Below the pieces are notes generated by a model that made no database searches, was not told where the DNA came from, and saw only the letters and a program-made list of their open reading frames with translations. Shown here piece after piece: positions 32,408-42,579 of a stretch of DNA of 64,000 bases. The position numbers and the translations under genes are program-made. Positions within the stretch are counted from its first letter, which is position 1. Each line of letters starts with the position of its first letter. The stretch spans positions 1 to 64,000 of the forward strand of contig JACCGJ010010468.1 of assembly GCA_013407085.1 (NCBI GenBank), written 5' to 3'. This DNA is from Atriophallophorus winterbourni (Eukaryota > Platyhelminthes > Trematoda > Plagiorchiida > Microphallidae).

Positions 32408-33763
32408 TTGGGTAAAATACATAACAACTGTGATAAAGCCTCTACGCAGGAAGTGGTATTGTTTATTAACAACGTTGAATTCCCCGGCGTTTGCTACGTA
32501 TGTAGTGCATGTCGAAATAAACAGCCTAGTGATATAAATACAAATCTTCCCCATGAGGCAAAGCTGGAATCTCGAATAGAGATTTTAGAAAAATGTTTTC
32601 GAAAACTCGAGGGAACAATTAAACCACGTTCAGTAGATACAATTGTCAACACAATTCTACCCGAAATAGATGTTGCTCAAAGCGGTAAAAAGCATGAGAC
32701 AACTACACCAAAAAGCGCACCCTTAACTGAGTGTTGTGAGTGCTTATCCGGATGCAACAAAAATGGTCCTATTGAACCCTGCTTCCCGTGCTCATCATCG
32801 AATAAAATTGCGAACACTATAGCCAAGACTCCCCAACGTCTAGTTGCATCACACACTAACAACCCAACATTTGCCCATATTGTGACTAAAGCAGGTAAGC
32901 GTTTGACGGGAGCACAGACGCCTACACTTCAGGAGAAAGAGGAAGTCCTGAGCAAAACCGTCTCACATCATAAGGAGCAAATATACTCTATTAAACACGG
33001 AAAGAATTTAAGCGTAATCTGCACCAATATTACTGAGTCAGAAATCACGCTCTTTCATGAAAGGCAAAAACATGACCTTGAGAATTGGTCAGATATTTGC
33101 AATCGAATTGGCTTAGATGGTATACACCCGGTATCGGTAACTCGGCTCGCTCGTCACCCGAAGTCCCCGAACCAAGACAAACCACGTTTGCTTAAGATCA
33201 CTTTTGCCAACGAAAGGGACATGGAAAATGTCCTACTCAATTCGTATTTGCTCCAAACACAAAGTGACTCACACCAACGTATACATGCTGACGTACCTTG
33301 GTGGGAAAGGCAACGAACACCCAATGGTCGGGATCAAGCAGCATCAAGGAGTATTATTCTGCTCGACGTTCCTGAAAATACAGGAGCCACAACGGTTTAC
33401 GAAAGAAAAGAGCACGATCGTAAACAGTGGTCATTTATTGCCGAGACTATCGGCTCTTCAAATTCTGTAGTCGTCGACACATACCGAATACCTTGCTCGC
33501 CAAACTATCAAGGAAAATGTTCAAATCCACTCAAGATTACATTTTTGTCAAGTAGTATGGCAGATGCTGTCCGATCCGAACTAAAACTATACAGAAAGAG
33601 ATTACCCGATAACGTTAGATTGTGCAATCCCAAAGTTGTTGAAGTCAAATTGCAGCCTTCCATTGCAAAGGCATCCGAGTCTGACTCAAAGTCGCCAGTG
33701 AAAATATCTCAACTTGCATCAAAAAACGACAAATGTCCGACGTCGACAGCGTCGGACCAATAA
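32408..33763 (+). pseudogene. LINE ORF1 protein with duplicated C-terminal domain
   Basis: Open for about 451 codons but without an ATG at the left junction, so probably truncated at its start. An N-terminal Cys pair (CYVCSACRNKQP) looks like the end of a PHD-type finger. It is followed by a possible coiled coil (EAKLESRIEILEKCFRKLEG) and a Cys-rich patch (ECCECLSGC). Two similar segments follow: FHERQKHDLENWSDICNRIG, then LLKITFANERDMENVLLNS; and YERKEHDRKQWSFIAETIG, then PLKITFLSSSMADAVRSEL. Such RNA-binding segments are usual in CR1-group ORF1. It overlaps ORF2 by about 30 bases in another frame. Confidence 0.65.
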
Positions 33764-36416
33764 ATACTGTTACTGACTCGTTGTTACATGCTAAAAGCTC
33801 AATAAAGTGTCTCTATACGAATGCCCAAAGTTTGTTTAATAAATTGGCTGAACTAACCGAGCTGTGCAAACGATACTCACCAGACCTCATCGCTGTGACT
33901 GAAACCTGGTTTCAATCTTGTATGAATGAAAGGGAACTGTCGATCCCAAACATGATACTATTACGGAACGATCGTCCACGAAAAGGTGGTGGTGTGGCTT
34001 TATACTTTCACGAACGTCTTCAGTGCATGAAGATTCACGATCCCAACCTCGAATCAGAAGACACCCTCTGGTGTAGCCTTACACAGGAGTCACAGGACGA
34101 CTGCATCATTGGTATAATATATCGCCCTCCATCTTCGACGGATGCTCAAAACGACAGGGTATTAGAGGCTCTAAAATATGCCGGAGAGATGCGAAGCTCC
34201 CAATTACTGGTCATGGGGGACTTCAACCTTCCTCATCTTTTTAACAGATCAGATCATCCTCTACACACAACTGATCATAAATTTCGTGAGCTGATCGACA
34301 TGATTCCACAGCATAACCATGTGTCCGACTTTACTCACAAAAGAGGATCAGAGTTACCGTCCGTTTTGATTTAATCCTTACTTCCGAGGCAACAGCAGTT
34401 GAAGGTGTTGACTACATTGCCCCTCTCGGTCGAAGTGATCATCTTGTGTTAGGTTTTGAATATGTATGCAGCGCTAGACGAGTATGTGAGTTCCGCAAAA
34501 CTATTCAGAAGGATCGACTACGTGAGTTTACGTGACGCGCTTGGGTTAGTAAATTGGCGAGTGCTTGATTATCACAACACGGAAACACATTGCACCGCAA
34601 TCACAGAAAGACTTCAGTCAAACATACATCAAAATTCGCGATTTGTTAATGAACGAAGGTTAAGCGACTTTCGCTTTAAGCTTCGTAGTCGCACGAAAAA
34701 ATGGATCGGGCAAAGGAACTCTGCTTGGTTTCAACACAGAAATACCAAGACTGATGCGTCGTGTCAACAATTTTGCGGAATTCGCGACAAAGTAAACACT
34801 CTCATCAAAAAGACAAGCAAAATTACCATCGCTTTCTATCTTGGAAAATGGAAAGAAATCCTAAATTGCTTTATCGGATTGTCAATACTCGATCGAGCGT
34901 GAAACCAGGGGTGTTTCCTGTTCTTACTGACGAGGGATTAACAGTCTCGCAAAGGAAACAGCTGATGCTCTCGCTCAATTTTATGCTAAAGTATTTAGTC
35001 CGTTAGCGATTCGATCGACTGAAGAATTACCGCCATCAACAGTGACGCAACAGCTGACTGAGATCGAGATAAATCCAGTGATTATACAACGACATTTGTG
35101 TCGAATGAACCCTAGGAAATCCCCTGGAGCGGATAGGATCACTCCGACTATACTAAAATCCTGTGACCAGCAGCTGTGTGAACCTTTGTGTGAATTGTTC
35201 AAACATTCTCTAATTGAAGGAGTGGTGCCAACAGAGTGGAAGACAGGGGTAATTTCACCTATCTACAAAGGCGGTAGACGTTCAGATCCGGCAAACTACC
35301 GTCCTGTCACCCTACTTCCTGTGATATCCAAAGTTCTAGAGTGGATAGTGACAGAAAATATAGTTCATCACCTGGAATCACAAAATATGCTATCTGTAGC
35401 GCAGCATGGTTTTCGTAAATCTCGCTCATGCTTGACAAACCTGTTGACGGTTTTAAATGACTGTACCCAAGCGGTTGACGAAGGAGCTAGCATCCACGCT
35501 TGTTATCTGGACATGTCTAAAGCTTTCGATCGAGTTGATCACTTTCGACTATTACAAAAGCTGAAAGCAGATGGGTATCAGCGGACAGCTACTCATATGG
35601 CTTGAAAGTTACCTCAGTGGGCGTAAGGCGATCGTTCGAATCAACGGGGTACTATCACAGGCTATTGATGCATCTAGTGGCGTACCGCAAGGTTCAGTCC
35701 TCGGGCCAGGACTTTTCTTGGCTTACATCAACGACTTACCAGAGACGCTCGCATGCAAGGTGATTCTTTTTGCTGATGACATCAAACTTTGGACCCGGAT
35801 AAAAACAATTGCGGGCTGTGTACAGCTGCAACGTGATCTAGATGCTCTACACGAATGGTCGATACGGAATAATTTGCCATTCAATATCCAAAAATGCAAG
35901 GTGTTGCAGATTGGTAAGCCATTCCAGTACCAGTATTAATTTAAGCAGACTATTTTGAGCTGGACAGAATTTGAAAGGGATCTTAGAGTCTGGGTATGCG
36001 GCAGCCTGAAAAACAGCTTGCATTGTGAGGTTATCTACAAGCGTGCTCCCAAGCTTCTAGGTATGCTGCGACGGATCTTCAGAACCTTCTCGCCTGAAAC
36101 TTTGCCCACCATCATAAACGCCTATATAATTCCAACCATGGAACATGCATCACAAGCTTGGACTCCGTGGTTAAAAAAGGATATAATATTGCTTGACAAA
36201 ATATACCATCGCGCAACCAAACTCGTTAGAGGTTTCCGTAAACTAGCGTACGAGGAACGATTGCAAAAACTGAGGCTCCCCACTCCCCTCAAAAGAACCC
36301 TTCGAAGCGATGTGATACTAACATTTAAAATATTAAATACCCCACATCATCCCTTGAAACATTCATTCGTATACCGTGATTCACGTCATACACGCAGCCA
36401 CTCAGCGACACTGTAA
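33733..36416 (+). pseudogene. LINE ORF2: endonuclease and reverse transcriptase, frameshifted
   Basis: The endonuclease spans 33800-34440: SIKCLYTNAQSLFNKLAEL, AVTETWF, RPRKGGGVALYF, IIGIIYRPPSS, LLVMGDFNLPHL and, after a frameshift, GRSDHLVL. The RT spans 35090-35930: MNPRKSPGADRITP, ANYRPVTLLPVISKVLE, AQHGFRKSRSCLTNLL, CYLDMSKAFDRVDH, SSGVPQGSVLGPGLFLAYIN and FADDIKLW. A post-RT domain follows to 36416 (MEHASQAWTPWLKKD, RATKLVRGFRKLAYEERLQK). Four or more frameshifts make it non-functional, but catalytic residues remain. Confidence 0.75.
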
Positions 36417-37407
36417 ATTTCCCACTCACGTATCAGCTGTCGTCGATATTTTTATTGTGTACATGTGTGTTTCCTCTAGAATTCCCTCCCTGAAACGCTT
36501 GTCATCTCTCCCAGCATCGGAACGTTTATTCAAAATTTGGATACTTATTTGTTGCATAACGATTTGACGACACCTGCGTATTGCCTCATGGTAACTGTAC
36601 AACTTGACTATACTTGACATTACATGTTTATTTTATACCTATTTCCTGAACGTATATTTACTATGTTATGGTAACTGTGAAGCTATGTGCTTCTTGTAAC
36701 CATAAATTCTTGAATCTTGAATACACCACTCGCACCTTCCAACGAAATCGAAGACTTAGGATTTAGATATTCTTCATCTCTCCATTTCAACGAACAAGTA
36801 AAATTTCTCATAGCAAGAGCTGGACAGAATTTTGGTTTGATAAATTAAAAATTCCTCCTTCGTGAAAGTAGACTAAGTCTATATGGAATCAAAGTATTAT
36901 CGCTTCATGACTACTGTAATATAGCCTACTCTCACATCGCTAGGCGTGACTGCATTCTTTCAGGAAGCCTTCAATATAGAACTAGCAAAATCATGTTAGG
37001 CTACTCTGATCCTTCATCTTATAAAGTAAGATGCAATCTACTAGACATTGACCCGATATGGTTACGCAGAATTCGCCTTAATCTCTTTCTTTTCTTCCGA
37101 ATCATCACAGAGCACCAAGTTAAGCTTAGATCTACCATGCGATTCCAAGATTGCAATCGTTCTGTACGACGTAACCGAATAAGGCTATTACATATTCCCG
37201 TTATTCGCACTAAAGTTCGACAAAACTTCCTTTTAATTAGGTATGCGCATCCTTGGAATTCTCTCCCACTCCATTTTCGCATGTGCACATCTACAGGTAA
37301 ATTTAAAACACTCGTAGATTTTCTTAATGCTCCATCGCTATGCGAAATTCTCCAAATAAACACTTCTATAGACAATATATTTTGTCACGGTATTCCTGGT
37401 TATTGAA

Positions 37408-38160
37408 CCAATTGTAAGTATTTTGCACATTAGCACACGTATAGAACTGTTCACAATGTCCGAGATACATGGTATTATTAAGTGTCAGGTTACTTAGGGT
37501 CTATGTATGTTACATCTATTTCCATTCCCCTCTCATATCTGTCTAGGCCTGGGCAACCTGACAGTATTTAGCCAACGTCTCTGACTGTGCGGCACTTTGC
37601 CTGGATCAGGCTTGTGCTTCCATACTAGCATCATACATATATCAAAACCTGGGACTAGTATTATATGTACCTTTACTTATTATTATTAATATTATTATTG
37701 TATCTCTTTAGGCTTATCCTACCCCCTTGTTGTTTAAACATAGTTATCCTTATTGTTTCAATTTAGGTTTCTATCGTAAACAAATGTTTCTCTAAAAAAA
37801 TTTCGAAACATCTAAAAAAATTATTTTTCTGATTATCTATTTATAACGCCGCTGTAGTGTCAGGTTACATAGGGTCTATGCATGTCTCGTCATAGGTTGG
37901 GACTTGCATCACATTTGTCTATTTGTCACATTGCCTTCCATGACATTTTTTATACAATATTATGTATATATCTGTCTTTTATATATAAATGTCACATTTT
38001 TATCCAAAATTGCAAAAATAATAAAATCTACCGAAAAATAAAAGAAAGTAAAAAAACTGGAAATCATTATGTTTTCAATGTACATTCATAATTTTTTAAT
38101 GATGAACTATTTTACTTTGATGACCTCTCACCATGATGGTGAAGAGAATATCGTTCATTA
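37408..38160 (+). mobile_element. LINE 3' UTR containing an R1 3' half
   Basis: Begins after the stop at 37405. 37525-37625 is the R1 3' half (tcatatctgtctaggcctgg to ggcttgtgcttccatac). The rest aligns with 28132-29030. A short phrase gtcaggttac-tagggtctatg occurs on both sides of R1 (37483-37506 and 37861-37885). Confidence 0.7.
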
Positions 38161-38164
38161 TATT

Positions 38165-38400
38165 TTAATAAATAAATTTTATTCTTGGAAATCCAAGGCA
38201 TGTTAAACATGATCAATAATTTCCGAAAGCTTTGTACAATCAGATTATAGTATGTACATTTGCAAAAACAATTTGTTCAAGTTCATTTGTTCCAGCGGAA
38301 TTTAACGTTCAATAAATATAAAGGTAACGGTATTTAAAGTTGTTTCCAGGTAATCGGTACGTGATCTGATATAGTACGGAAACACAGCTATTGCAAGGAG
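38165..38400 (-). mobile_element. LINE 3' tail fragment
   Basis: Reverse complement of the 3' end seen at 30720-30975: agatcacgtaccgatta-type start, tttttgcaaatgtacata and acatgccttggatttccaag, then aataaaatttatttatta. Similar to 22955-22905 as well. Confidence 0.6.
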
Positions 38401-38529
38401 AGGTCTAGAATGTTTTCGGCAACACTGATGATCAATGGATAAGGTCCATCAAAGATGCGCGAAGAATCTCTATTTTTGCTTACTTGGATATGTTCTCCAA
38501 GCTTGTTGAGTTTGCATCGGACGTTTCGT

Positions 38530-39450
38530 TGCCAGACTAGGCAACATTTTTAGCGATTGTTGGCAAATTGACTGCTCGAATTTGAACTGACGATAGTATT
38601 TGGCCGGCCGACCAGTGGTCACGTGATCGCACGTGATTGATTGATTGATTGGCTGCCTTTACGGTTCTTCGTCTCAGTCGCATCCGTGTGTAGATGTCGT
38701 CCAAGCTCACGTGTTCGTTGATCGATCGTTCACCGGAGTACCAGGCTTCGATGAACTCTCGTGCTGCTTTGTTATTAGCTCGACCCAAGATATGGCAGTT
38801 ATGCCAGTCCATCTCGTGATCTTCGTTGTCGACGTGCGTTGATATGAGAGACTTGGTGTCGTGACGTCGTACGGCTAGTTGATGCTCATGGATTCGAGTT
38901 TTTAGTTTTCGACCGGTTTGGGCCGATGTAGTGTTTGTCACAGTGCGTGCACTGTATTTTGTACACTACGTTTGCGTTTTCATCTTTGGGTATTGCATCT
39001 TTCACTTTTGTGAGCACGTTACGTAGCGTTGCTGTTGATTTGTGGGCGATAAAAATACCATGAGGTCGAAGGAGTCTTGATGTCATTTCCGAGATGTCTT
39101 TGACGTATGGTAACGCCGCCCTTTTGCGTAACATCAGTCTGGTCTCGCCTAGGGCGCGTCGTTAGGCATCTACGGATAAAGTTCTTCGGGTAAGCGTTCT
39201 CCTGGAATAGTTTGTATAAATATTGTTCTTCCTCTTTTTGCAGTGTGAGTGTGCTGCAATGTGTTCTAGCGCGTTGAAACAACGTCCAAACGCAGCTTTT
39301 CTTGTGTGCTGTTGGGTGGTTGCTTTTGAAGTTCAAGATTTGGTCGGTGTGGCTCGGCTTCCTATAGACATTGGTCTGTAGTTCGCCTTCACTCATTCTG
39401 GTGACTTGTACATCTAAGAATGGTAATTGACCGCTTGTTTCTTTTTCCAT
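38530..39450 (-). mobile_element. Penelope-like element fragment: RT end and GIY-YIG endonuclease
   Basis: Minus strand. 39450-39180 encodes the RT C-terminal region typical of Penelope-like elements (GQLPFLDVQVTRM, NVYRKPSHTDQILNF, SNHPTAHKKSCV). 39134-38886 gives LPYVKDISEMTSRLL and then the nuclease start (NVVYKIQCTHCDKHYIG), with a frameshift near 38935 into SAQTGRKLKTRIHEHQLAVR and AAREFIEAWYSG. Tyr, Tyr-Ile-Gly, Arg and Glu of the GIY-YIG fold are all identifiable. The RT core (5' part) is absent. Confidence 0.8.
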
Positions 39451-39559
39451 TGTTAACTGTATACCATTGAATACACAGTTGAGTAATCGTGCAGTTTACT
39501 CAACAAGCTCGGATAACATATTCAAGTAAGCTACAACAACGACCCAAGCTACAAATATT

Positions 39560-41990
39560 CCAAACAATACTAACAAGGATATCTATTGTTGATGTTCCAA
39601 ACTTTTTCATTTTAATTGTTGTGAAAAGATTGTTCTTTCCTGACCATGGGCCGTTTTCTTGTCCGCTAGGCGGAAGTGGTTTATTCCACTAGTTTGAGGT
39701 CTGGGGGCCAGTTTCATTTTGGTGCGGATTGAGAATTTTGCTGTGGAGAAAAAAACTCAAAAGCGAGAGGATGTTGTTTCAAACGTTATGAAAGTCCATT
39801 TAATATCAATAACCAGGAATGCCATTATTATATAAATCATCAGGTAGAACATCTGAATTAAGATTGCGAATTTTTTCAATGGTAATAAATGAAGCTAGAT
39901 GTGATTTGAATTCATTCAAAGAGGAACTGAATCCTATATATTTTGGAAGAAGATTCCACAGTTTAGCATATTTAGTCAAGAAGAAACTGTTCCTTACTTT
40001 AGTACGAAACCTTGGTAACTTAATAGTTTTTTCACTGTTTCTCAAGCTATATTTAGAATCATGCCGTATATGAATATTCGAACGTATTTCCATATTATCC
40101 GTTGACAGTATTTTAAAGAATAAGATGAGGTTATGCTTAAGTCTGCGAAACCATAGAGGATCGAGTTTCAGTTGTATACATCTTTCTCTATAGGATTGTT
40201 TGGTGGTATAGCCGATTATTGATTTTGAAAAAGAACGTTGTATCTTTTCTAAAACTATGCTATCGGTTTTATTTATATTAGTATATATTATGTTACAATA
40301 GTCAAAGATAGGAATGGTGAATAATTTATACATTTCTAGTTTACAATGAGGCTGAATTATAGATCTGTGTATAGTATTCATACTTTGTCTGGCTTTAGTA
40401 ATAAGGTGGCGTATCTGTTCGTTGAAAGTGAGTGATGAAGAATATCGAAATCCTAAATCACGCGTGCTGTCAATCATTTGAATTGCGTTATTGTTTAGAA
40501 GGATTGAGTTATTTTGTATCGTGCATCTTATAGGCATAAAATTAGATTTTGCTGTTGAGAACGTTAGACCATTATTTTTTGCCCAATCTGCAAGTGCAGC
40601 TAAATCATTGTTTAGTCGAGCTATATAAGTTTGTGCTTGATTAGCTGGGAAAGTGATGACAACTTTCATGTCATCAGCGAATAAGAACAGTTTGCTATGC
40701 GAAATGACGTTATGTATGTCATTTATATATATAAGAAATAGTAAGGGGCCTAATACGCTACCTTGAATCACCCCACTGGGAATAGGTAGGCTGCGTGATC
40801 TACGGCCATTAACTTCAACAGAGTAAGTGCGATCAGTAAGAAAAGAAGTTAACCAGGAAAGAAGATTACCACCGATGCCATATGATTCAAGTTTCGATAA
40901 TAATATCTTATGAGGAACAGTATCAAATGCTTTAGTTATGTCTAGGAAGACAACTACAACTGCCAAACCTTCCTCAATCGATGTAGTAATATAGTCAAGG
41001 TATTCAAGCTGACATGTTATGCATGATCTTTTATTTAGGAAGCCATGTTGAGCTTTAGAGAAGAAACTTGGAGATAAGTGATTTAAGATAGCTTTTTTTA
41101 TTATTTTTTCAAGTAATCTAGATAGTATTGCTGTGTGGTTAATTGGGCGATAATTTGATACCGTGTGCTTCGAGCCAGATTTATGTCTGGGTGTAACGAC
41201 AGAGTGTTTCCATTCTAAAGGGAAGATTCCAGATTCGATTGAAGTGTTAAATAAGTTCAGTAGAAGAAGTTTGAAATCGTCACCACCCATTCTGCAAATG
41301 GCGGGCGAATGCCTGTTATGTCTGGCTTGAGACTGAACGTAGTTTGCTTGCAGACTTCATTAATATCATTCAGATTTATGCATATAGTGTTTAATACACT
41401 AGGTGACCGAAATGTTCCAGTATATCTTTATAGATGGAAGTATTGTAAGTAGTATTGAAATATTTAAGAAATTCTTCGCAGATTGTAATAGGGTCTGTAA
41501 TTCTTATTTCTGCCGAATTATAAGTTCGATCCTGAATAATAAAATCTACTTTGCTGGTTGAGTTTACGGATCGTGATTTGAATAACCTGCTAAGTAATTT
41601 TAGCTTATCACAACTGTTCAGTGCTCTATTTTCCGATGCAATCAATGTGTGGTCTAGAATGAGTTTGTGGTCACTCAATAGTTCATAGGAACGTAAACGA
41701 GCAAAAATGTCGTTATTGGTAATTGCAACTGTAGACCACTCTTTTATTTTCTTTTCCATTTTCTCGAGCTTAGTTTGTTTTATGCGTTTTCTAAAACTGC
41801 TAGCTTTATCGATTAGACCTATAATTTTGGAATGGAATGTCGAGGATATAGTTGGAAAATCATGTGAAAGAAAGAATACCGGACCATCACTGAAACTGGC
41901 TCGAAATCTATCCGCCCGAGATTTGTTCCATTTGCGATTCACTCTCCTGCATATAACGAAAACCCGGCTGGTGAACACATTTTGGTTCGA
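39560..41990 (-). mobile_element. CR1-like LINE with long intact RT frame
   Basis: Minus strand from about 41990 (pre-RT region LEKMEKKIKEWSTVAITNN, LRSYELLSDHKLILDHTLIA), a frame break near 41300, RT in one frame 41290-39806, then a 3' UTR to about 39560 (gtggaataaaccacttccgc, as also at 30565). The endonuclease is not present, so the copy is 5' truncated. Confidence 0.78.
39806..41290 (-). pseudogene. CR1-like reverse transcriptase, 494-codon open frame
   Basis: Longest intact frame in the window. RT blocks run from MGGDDFKLLLLNLFNTSIE through NYRPINHTAILSRLLEKII, AQHGFLNKRSCITCQLEYLD, VVFLDITKAFDTVPHKILL, SGVIQGSVLGPLLFLIYIND and the active site FADDMKVV, to a C-terminal domain ending DDLYNNGIPGY. 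Both catalytic motifs are intact. Upstream sequence in another frame continues the same ORF, so a frameshift at about 41300 separates it from its 5' part. It could fold as an RT domain but has no complete ORF2. Confidence 0.8.
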
Positions 41991-42059
41991 TTCGTCGACA
42001 ATTCTTCAACAGTATTGGAGTACACAGTGTACCCTACTCCCATGCTAATAACCACAACC

Positions 42060-42510
42060 TCTCTCATCCCCCAGAATTTCTTAGATTTTCTTATTGTGAT
42101 GGATTAATGTTCCCTTTTCCATCTTTCCAACCAATCTTTCCGTAAAAAGAAAATGGATTGATGCATATATAATTTATTTATCAATTTTTTCAATGACAAT
42201 TTATTACAATTCACACTATTTTTTCCATAATTACCTTCCATTTATGTTCTTCATGTTTTCCATCCTTGCAATTCGTAAATTCTGACAAAATTTAAATGAA
42301 ACCTTACTGTTATTAAACATTAGGATTTTTTCTTACTTACTGTATATTCGTTCCCATTATTGAACGGAAAAATGTTTAAAAATCCCGCTCACTTCGGTCA
42401 TTTGCACCGTTATATTTTCTTTTGCTTTTCCAATTTTGATAAACTGATCATGTATTGCAGGCCTTGGATGTCCAACAATATATTATTATTATTATTATTA
42501 TTATTAATAC
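42060..42510 (+). repeat. Block shared with 29220-29680, ending in (ATT)n
   Basis: Contains cccccagaatttcttagatt, ttaccttccatttatgttct, a gttcccattattgaacgg stretch and ggccttggatgtccaacaat followed by an ATT run at 42481-42508. The orientation, judged by the tail, is plus. Together with 41880-42060 it marks a second copy of the 29.0-29.7 kb block. Confidence 0.6.
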
Positions 42511-42579
42511 AGGTCGCTCGATCGGCTTATCAGCAATTTACAATCCTTTGCCAAATGATCTGAACTGAGCAGACGAAAT

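Larger units (their letters stand above)
32408..36725 (+). mobile_element. CR1-like LINE inserted in another LINE; ORF1 and ORF2 recognisable
   Basis: About 4.3 kb. ORF1 32408-33763, then a frame-shifted overlap with ORF2 from 33733. ORF2 has endonuclease then RT, broken by frameshifts at about 34366, 34900, 35590 and 35940. It ends at a cttgaatcttgaata tail at 36711-36725. The flanking bases aata on both sides may be a short target duplication, but this is weak. No 5' UTR is visible, so the copy is probably 5' truncated within ORF1. Confidence 0.75.
31300..37408 (+). mobile_element. CR1-like LINE interrupted by a second LINE (32408-36725)
   Basis: 31520-32407 encodes RT up to SNILNNI, and 36726-37407 resumes with PLAPSNEIEDLGFRYSSSLH: the same order as IQMIDSTRDLGFRYSSSL in the uninterrupted relative at 40460. 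The C-terminus ends ILQINTSIDNIFCHGIPGY and a stop at 37405. The 5' part is decayed or truncated near 31300. Confidence 0.75.

Noticed and set aside
22905..42510. A block repeated as a simple segmental duplication
   Set aside because: The shared pieces (25.3-29.0 with 37.4-38.2 kb; 29.0-30.6 with 39.6-42.5 kb) are explained by copies of the same LINE families in different orientations, though a small segmental duplication is not excluded.
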